Part shown: positions 12,379 through 14,635 of the stretch, piece after piece
Numbering within the stretch: position 1 is the stretch's first letter
How the letters are laid out: each line of letters starts with the position of its first letter
Assembly: GCA_900552915.1 (NCBI GenBank)
Contig: USBS01000040.1
Span: forward strand, 1 to 14,635
From: an uncultured Sutterella sp.
Lineage (GTDB): Bacteria > Pseudomonadota > Gammaproteobacteria > Burkholderiales > Burkholderiaceae_F
Reading direction: 5' to 3'
Length of the DNA stretch: 14,635 nucleotides
The notes under the pieces: generated by a model
Database searches by the model: none
Seen by the model: the letters and a program-made list of their open reading frames with translations, nothing else
Told to the model about the DNA's origin: nothing
Position numbers and translations under genes: made by a program

Positions 12379-13494
12379 TCATTTGTCGATTTGACTTTCC
12401 GTAAACGGATCTGCGCGGTGACCGACAAGCTTGATTCTCTTGAACTCGGAATCGAAGCGATTCCATTCGTCGGCCGTAAGCGAGAGCGACGTAGCCAGCA
12501 GATCTTCGTCAAGGTGTTTGGGATTGGTGGTGCCGGGAATCGGCGCGATGTGCTGGCCTCGCGAGAGCACCCAGCCGAGCACGAACTGCGCAGGCGTGCA
12601 GCCCACTTCTTTGGACCATTTTGCGACAAGATGCACAAACGGCATATTGGCTTTCAGCGCTTCGGGCGTAAACATGGGCAGCGTGGCGCGGCGGTCGTTC
12701 TTGGGGAATGTCGTGTGTTCATTGATTGCGCCGAGCGGGAAGGCGCGGCACATCGGGCAATACGGTACAAAGCCGATGCCGAGTTCGGCAAGCGTCGGGA
12801 AGATCTTGGTTTCGGGCTCACGCCACCAGATCGCGTACTCGGACTGAATGGCAGCCAGAGGCGTGACGGCGTGTGCGCGGCGAATGCTGCGAGCCGAAGC
12901 TTCCGAAAGTCCCCAGTGCAGAACTTTGCCTTCCTTGATGAGTTCGCCCACGGTTCCCGCAACATCCTCCATCGGAATCTTCGGGTCGACGCGGTGTTGG
13001 TAGAGAAGGTCGATGTGATCGGTGCGCAGGCGCTTTAAGGATCCTTCCACCGCACGGCGCAGATGCTTGGGTTCGCTATTTAAGGCCGTGGGCTGGCCTT
13101 CTTCGACGCCGAAGCCGAACTTGGTGGCGATCACCACCTTGTCGCGCACGGGCTGCAGCGCTTCGCCCACCCATGTTTCGCTCGTATATGGTCCGTAGAC
13201 TTCGGCTGTATCAAAGAAGGTGCAGCCTTCATCGTAGGCGCGGCGAATGAGCGCAATCATGTCCTTTTTGTCGTATTTGCCGCCGTAGTAGCCGACCATC
13301 GGAAGACAGCCCAAGCCGACGGCGGAGACTTCCAAAGGCGACACTCTGCCGAGTGTTCGGCGCTCGGTGATGAGCGTGCGGGGCTTTGGGGCAGGCGTCG
13401 ATGCGGCAACGGCAAGCGGGGCTCCAGCTAAGGCAGCAGCCGCAGCTGCAGTCGATAGGAATTCGCGGCGAGACATTTCCAAACCTTCGAACAT
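12379..13494 (-). CDS. Tat-exported aldo/keto reductase
   Basis: Aldo/keto reductases reduce carbonyls with NADPH in a TIM barrel. This 371-residue protein starts with a twin-arginine signal, SRREFLSTAAAAAALAGAPLAVA (residues 8-30; here SRREFL then an Ala-rich stretch), so the mature part should be periplasmic. The catalytic tetrad is present: Asp95 and Tyr100 in FFDTAEVYG, Lys125 in VIATKFGFG, and His167 in DLLYQHRVDP. WGLSEASARSIRRAHA, IQSEYAIWWREPE, VPYCPM and IPGTTNPKHLDED fit the YakC/AKR13-like branch. ATG 13494 is supported by AGGGAG (plus-strand 13501-13506) 6 nt upstream; a second Met at residue 7 would also keep the Tat motif. Substrate is unknown. It is divergent from the LysR gene, which probably controls it. 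NADPH would have to be loaded before Tat export, or another cofactor used. Confidence 0.92.
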   Translation of the reverse strand: MFEGLEMSRREFLSTAAAAAALAGAPLAVAASTPAPKPRTLITERRTLGRVSPLEVSAVGLGCLPMVGYYGGKYDKKDMIALIRRAYDEGCTFFDTAEVYGPYTSETWVGEALQPVRDKVVIATKFGFGVEEGQPTALNSEPKHLRRAVEGSLKRLRTDHIDLLYQHRVDPKIPMEDVAGTVGELIKEGKVLHWGLSEASARSIRRAHAVTPLAAIQSEYAIWWREPETKIFPTLAELGIGFVPYCPMCRAFPLGAINEHTTFPKNDRRATLPMFTPEALKANMPFVHLVAKWSKEVGCTPAQFVLGWVLSRGQHIAPIPGTTNPKHLDEDLLATSLSLTADEWNRFDSEFKRIKLVGHRADPFTESQIDK

Positions 13495-13540
13495 TGTTTT
13501 CTCCCTGAGACGAAAAGCGATGTGCTTTGCGGTTGGAGAA

Positions 13541-13570
13541 ATCGTAGGTCGAAAAGTTCAATGATTCCAA
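13541..13570 (-). promoter_or_regulatory. Possible promoter of the aldo/keto reductase gene
   Basis: On the - strand TTGGAA (plus 13565-13570) is followed after 18 nt by TACGAT (plus 13541-13546). The left half of the TTCAATGA/TCATTGAA repeat lies between the two boxes, where a bound regulator would affect polymerase. Confidence 0.35.
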
Positions 13571-13588
13571 TTGTTTATTCTCATTGAA
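13557..13588. promoter_or_regulatory. Inverted repeat, probable LysR operator
   Basis: TTCAATGA (13557-13564) and TCATTGAA (13581-13588) form a perfect 8-bp inverted repeat with a 16-nt spacer. It lies between the divergent LysR and aldo/keto reductase genes, where LysR-type regulators usually bind. Its right half overlaps the likely -35 of lysR. Confidence 0.55.
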
Positions 13589-13610
13589 ATTCATAAAATT
13601 TCGATATAAA
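13584..13610 (+). promoter_or_regulatory. Possible promoter of the LysR gene
   Basis: TTGAAA (13584-13589) is followed after 15 nt by TATAAA (13605-13610), or after 16 nt by ATAAAT. The -35 overlaps the operator-like repeat, consistent with self-repression, the usual LysR pattern. Confidence 0.45.
13586..13602. promoter_or_regulatory. Second inverted repeat next to the LysR operator
   Basis: GAAATT (13586-13591) and AATTTC (13597-13602) form a perfect 6-bp inverted repeat with a 5-nt spacer, overlapping the first repeat by three bases. It may be the second half of an extended LysR binding region, but AT-rich sequence makes chance matches more likely. Confidence 0.35.
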
Positions 13611-13636
13611 TCGTTGAGTAAGGCAAGATCGAAATC

Positions 13637-14515
13637 ATGGACATCAAGCAGCTTCGCTATTTCGCGGAAGTGGCGCGAAAAAAGAGCTTTACGTCGGCTG
13701 CCGCTGCTCTTTATGTTACACAGCCCGCGCTATCGAGGCAGATTGCCGAGCTTGAAGACGAACTCGGGCAGGTGCTTTTCAATCGTTCCACGCGCCGCAT
13801 CGAACTCACGGAAAAAGGAGCAATGCTTTTGCGCCGGGCCGAGTCGATTTTGTCGCTTATGGAAAAGACGCGTGAGGAAGTGATGTGCACGCAGGAGCTT
13901 GCCGGGGAGCTCACGATTGCGGCTGCGGAAACGCCTGCGATGCGCTGCATTGCCGAAGTGATCGTTGCCTTTACGCACGAACACCCCAATGTGCGCATGC
14001 AGCTGCAAAGCTCAAACGCGATCGACGCTGCGCTCAATCTGAAAATGGGCACGGCCGACTTCGGCATTTTCAATCTGCCTGCGGATCTTGATGGGCTTGA
14101 CTACTTTGTACTGCCGCAGAAAAACCGTTGGGGTGTTTTGGTTCGCAGAGACGGATCGCTCGCGGGCAAAACATCGGTGAAGACCGAGGATCTGATTCAC
14201 TTGCCTATATACGTGCCGCGACAAAAAGCATTGCGAAATCTTCTGGCAGGACGACTTGACGGCGCCTCCGACCTCTTCAAATCTGCGGGAACATACAACC
14301 TTCTTTACAACGCTTCGCTTTTGGTGCGCAGCGGTGCCTGTGCTCTTTGCATTCAATCCGTTGTGGCCGAAGACGATGAAGTGATGTTTTTGCCGTTGGA
14401 GCCGGAACTGACTACCGAAGTGGCTGTAGCGTGGCCTCAGGATGTCGCGAAAAATGCGTTGGCACAGGCGTTTCTGACGAAACTAAAAGAAGCGGTGAGA
14501 GTTGCGGCGACATAG
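13637..14515 (+). CDS. LysR-family transcriptional regulator
   Basis: This 292-residue protein has the standard LysR layout. The N-terminal winged helix-turn-helix (1-60) reads MDIKQLRYFAEVARKKSFTS, then AAAALYVTQPALSRQIAELE and LGQVLFNRSTRRIELTEKG. A linker helix (about 60-87) follows. The C-terminal ligand-sensing domain begins at GELTIAAAETPAMRCIAEVI (89-108) and continues through ADFGIFNLPADLDGLDYFVL to the end. Length is typical (about 300). It is divergent from the aldo/keto reductase gene with 142 nt between starts, so it most likely regulates that gene and itself; the inducer is not known. The DNA-binding part resembles CynR/CbbR-like members only in a general way. The ATG has no strong ribosome site; AAGG lies 13 nt upstream. 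Confidence 0.93.
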   Translation: MDIKQLRYFAEVARKKSFTSAAAALYVTQPALSRQIAELEDELGQVLFNRSTRRIELTEKGAMLLRRAESILSLMEKTREEVMCTQELAGELTIAAAETPAMRCIAEVIVAFTHEHPNVRMQLQSSNAIDAALNLKMGTADFGIFNLPADLDGLDYFVLPQKNRWGVLVRRDGSLAGKTSVKTEDLIHLPIYVPRQKALRNLLAGRLDGASDLFKSAGTYNLLYNASLLVRSGACALCIQSVVAEDDEVMFLPLEPELTTEVAVAWPQDVAKNALAQAFLTKLKEAVRVAAT

Positions 14516-14553
14516 TGTTTGCATTCGGCCGCGCATGAGCAGATAAAAAGAAA

Positions 14554-14569
14554 GCTTCCCTTCGGAAGC
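14554..14569. terminator. Two-way terminator between lysR and tRNA-Arg
   Basis: GCTTCC (14554-14559) pairs with GGAAGC (14564-14569) around the loop CTTC. On the - strand it is followed by TTTCTTTTT, a good terminator for the tRNA. On the + strand it is followed by CTGCTTTT, a weaker one for lysR. Confidence 0.7.
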
Positions 14570-14580
14570 CTGCTTTTGAA

Positions 14581-14635
14581 TGGTGCGCCAGGCAGGATTC
14601 GAACCCACGACCCCCTGGTTCGTAGCCAGGTACTC
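14581..14635 (-). tRNA. tRNA-Arg(ACG), 3' part (5' end outside window)
   Basis: Read on the - strand, the segment starts GAGTA at the end of the D arm. The anticodon stem-loop is CCTGG-CTACGAA-CCAGG with anticodon ACG, and the T arm is GTGGG-TTCGAAT-CCTGC. It ends with the acceptor strand and an encoded CCA (plus 14581-14583). It closely follows E. coli tRNA-Arg(ACG), which has the same CTACGAA anticodon loop and GAGTAC. About 55 of some 77 bases are in the window. Confidence 0.95.

Noticed and set aside
12057..12404. A 115-codon open frame overlapping the end of ogt and the convergent gap
   Set aside because: It reads through two terminator-like structures, overlaps ogt out of frame and has no ribosome site or domain.
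14516..14635. tRNA-Arg 3' end as an integration site for a mobile element
   Set aside because: No integrase, no repeated tRNA 3' end in the window, and the neighbouring genes look like ordinary chromosomal genes.
1..14635. CRISPR array, toxin-antitoxin pair, or phage defence cluster
   Set aside because: I looked for regularly spaced repeats and for small paired genes and found none; every gene fits a housekeeping, transport or regulatory family.

Overview
The window reads as a gap-free stretch of chromosome from a betaproteobacterium, most likely a Burkholderiales member close to Sutterella/Parasutterella. That placement is an inference from gene families and order (rpsA-ihfB, fimV-truA, trxB near an Smr gene, a Tat-exported aldo/keto reductase beside a LysR gene). 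GC content looks moderately high and the genes are densely packed. There is no insertion sequence, integrase, CRISPR array or phage gene. No stretch without a gene exceeds about 225 bases.

Left part (1-4867, + strand): the 3' end of rpsA (ribosomal protein S1), then ihfB (IHF beta) and an intrinsic terminator. Next is pncA (nicotinamidase), whose start codon lies only 20 nt past that terminator. A FimV-family inner-membrane/peptidoglycan hub protein follows, overlapped by truA (tRNA pseudouridine synthase) from a GTG start.

Middle part (4868-8219, + strand): trxB (thioredoxin reductase) with its own promoter and terminator. Then comes the most unusual gene of the window: a secreted protein carrying an intact PagP-type lipid A palmitoyltransferase domain fused to a second predicted eight-stranded outer-membrane barrel. 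An SmrB-like Smr-domain gene follows.

Right-centre (8220-12172, + strand): a three-gene ABC importer of the TrpX-like/ABC_sub_bind class (lipoprotein, permease, ATPase), with a strong terminator hairpin between the lipoprotein and permease genes. Next is a short transcription unit that begins with what I read as a guanidine-II (mini-ykkC) riboswitch: two hairpins each presenting GGACGACC, the second at the tip of an intrinsic terminator. It precedes gdx (SMR guanidinium exporter), which overlaps ogt (O6-methylguanine-DNA methyltransferase) by one base.

Right end (12173-14635): a convergent gap with terminators, a Tat-exported aldo/keto reductase on the - strand, and a divergent LysR regulator on the + strand. 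The space between these two holds nested inverted repeats that look like LysR operators. Last come a two-way terminator hairpin and the 3' part of a tRNA-Arg(ACG) gene on the - strand.

The best candidates for something undescribed are the PagP-barrel fusion and the riboswitch whose second aptamer hairpin is also the terminator. The riboswitch class itself is known.
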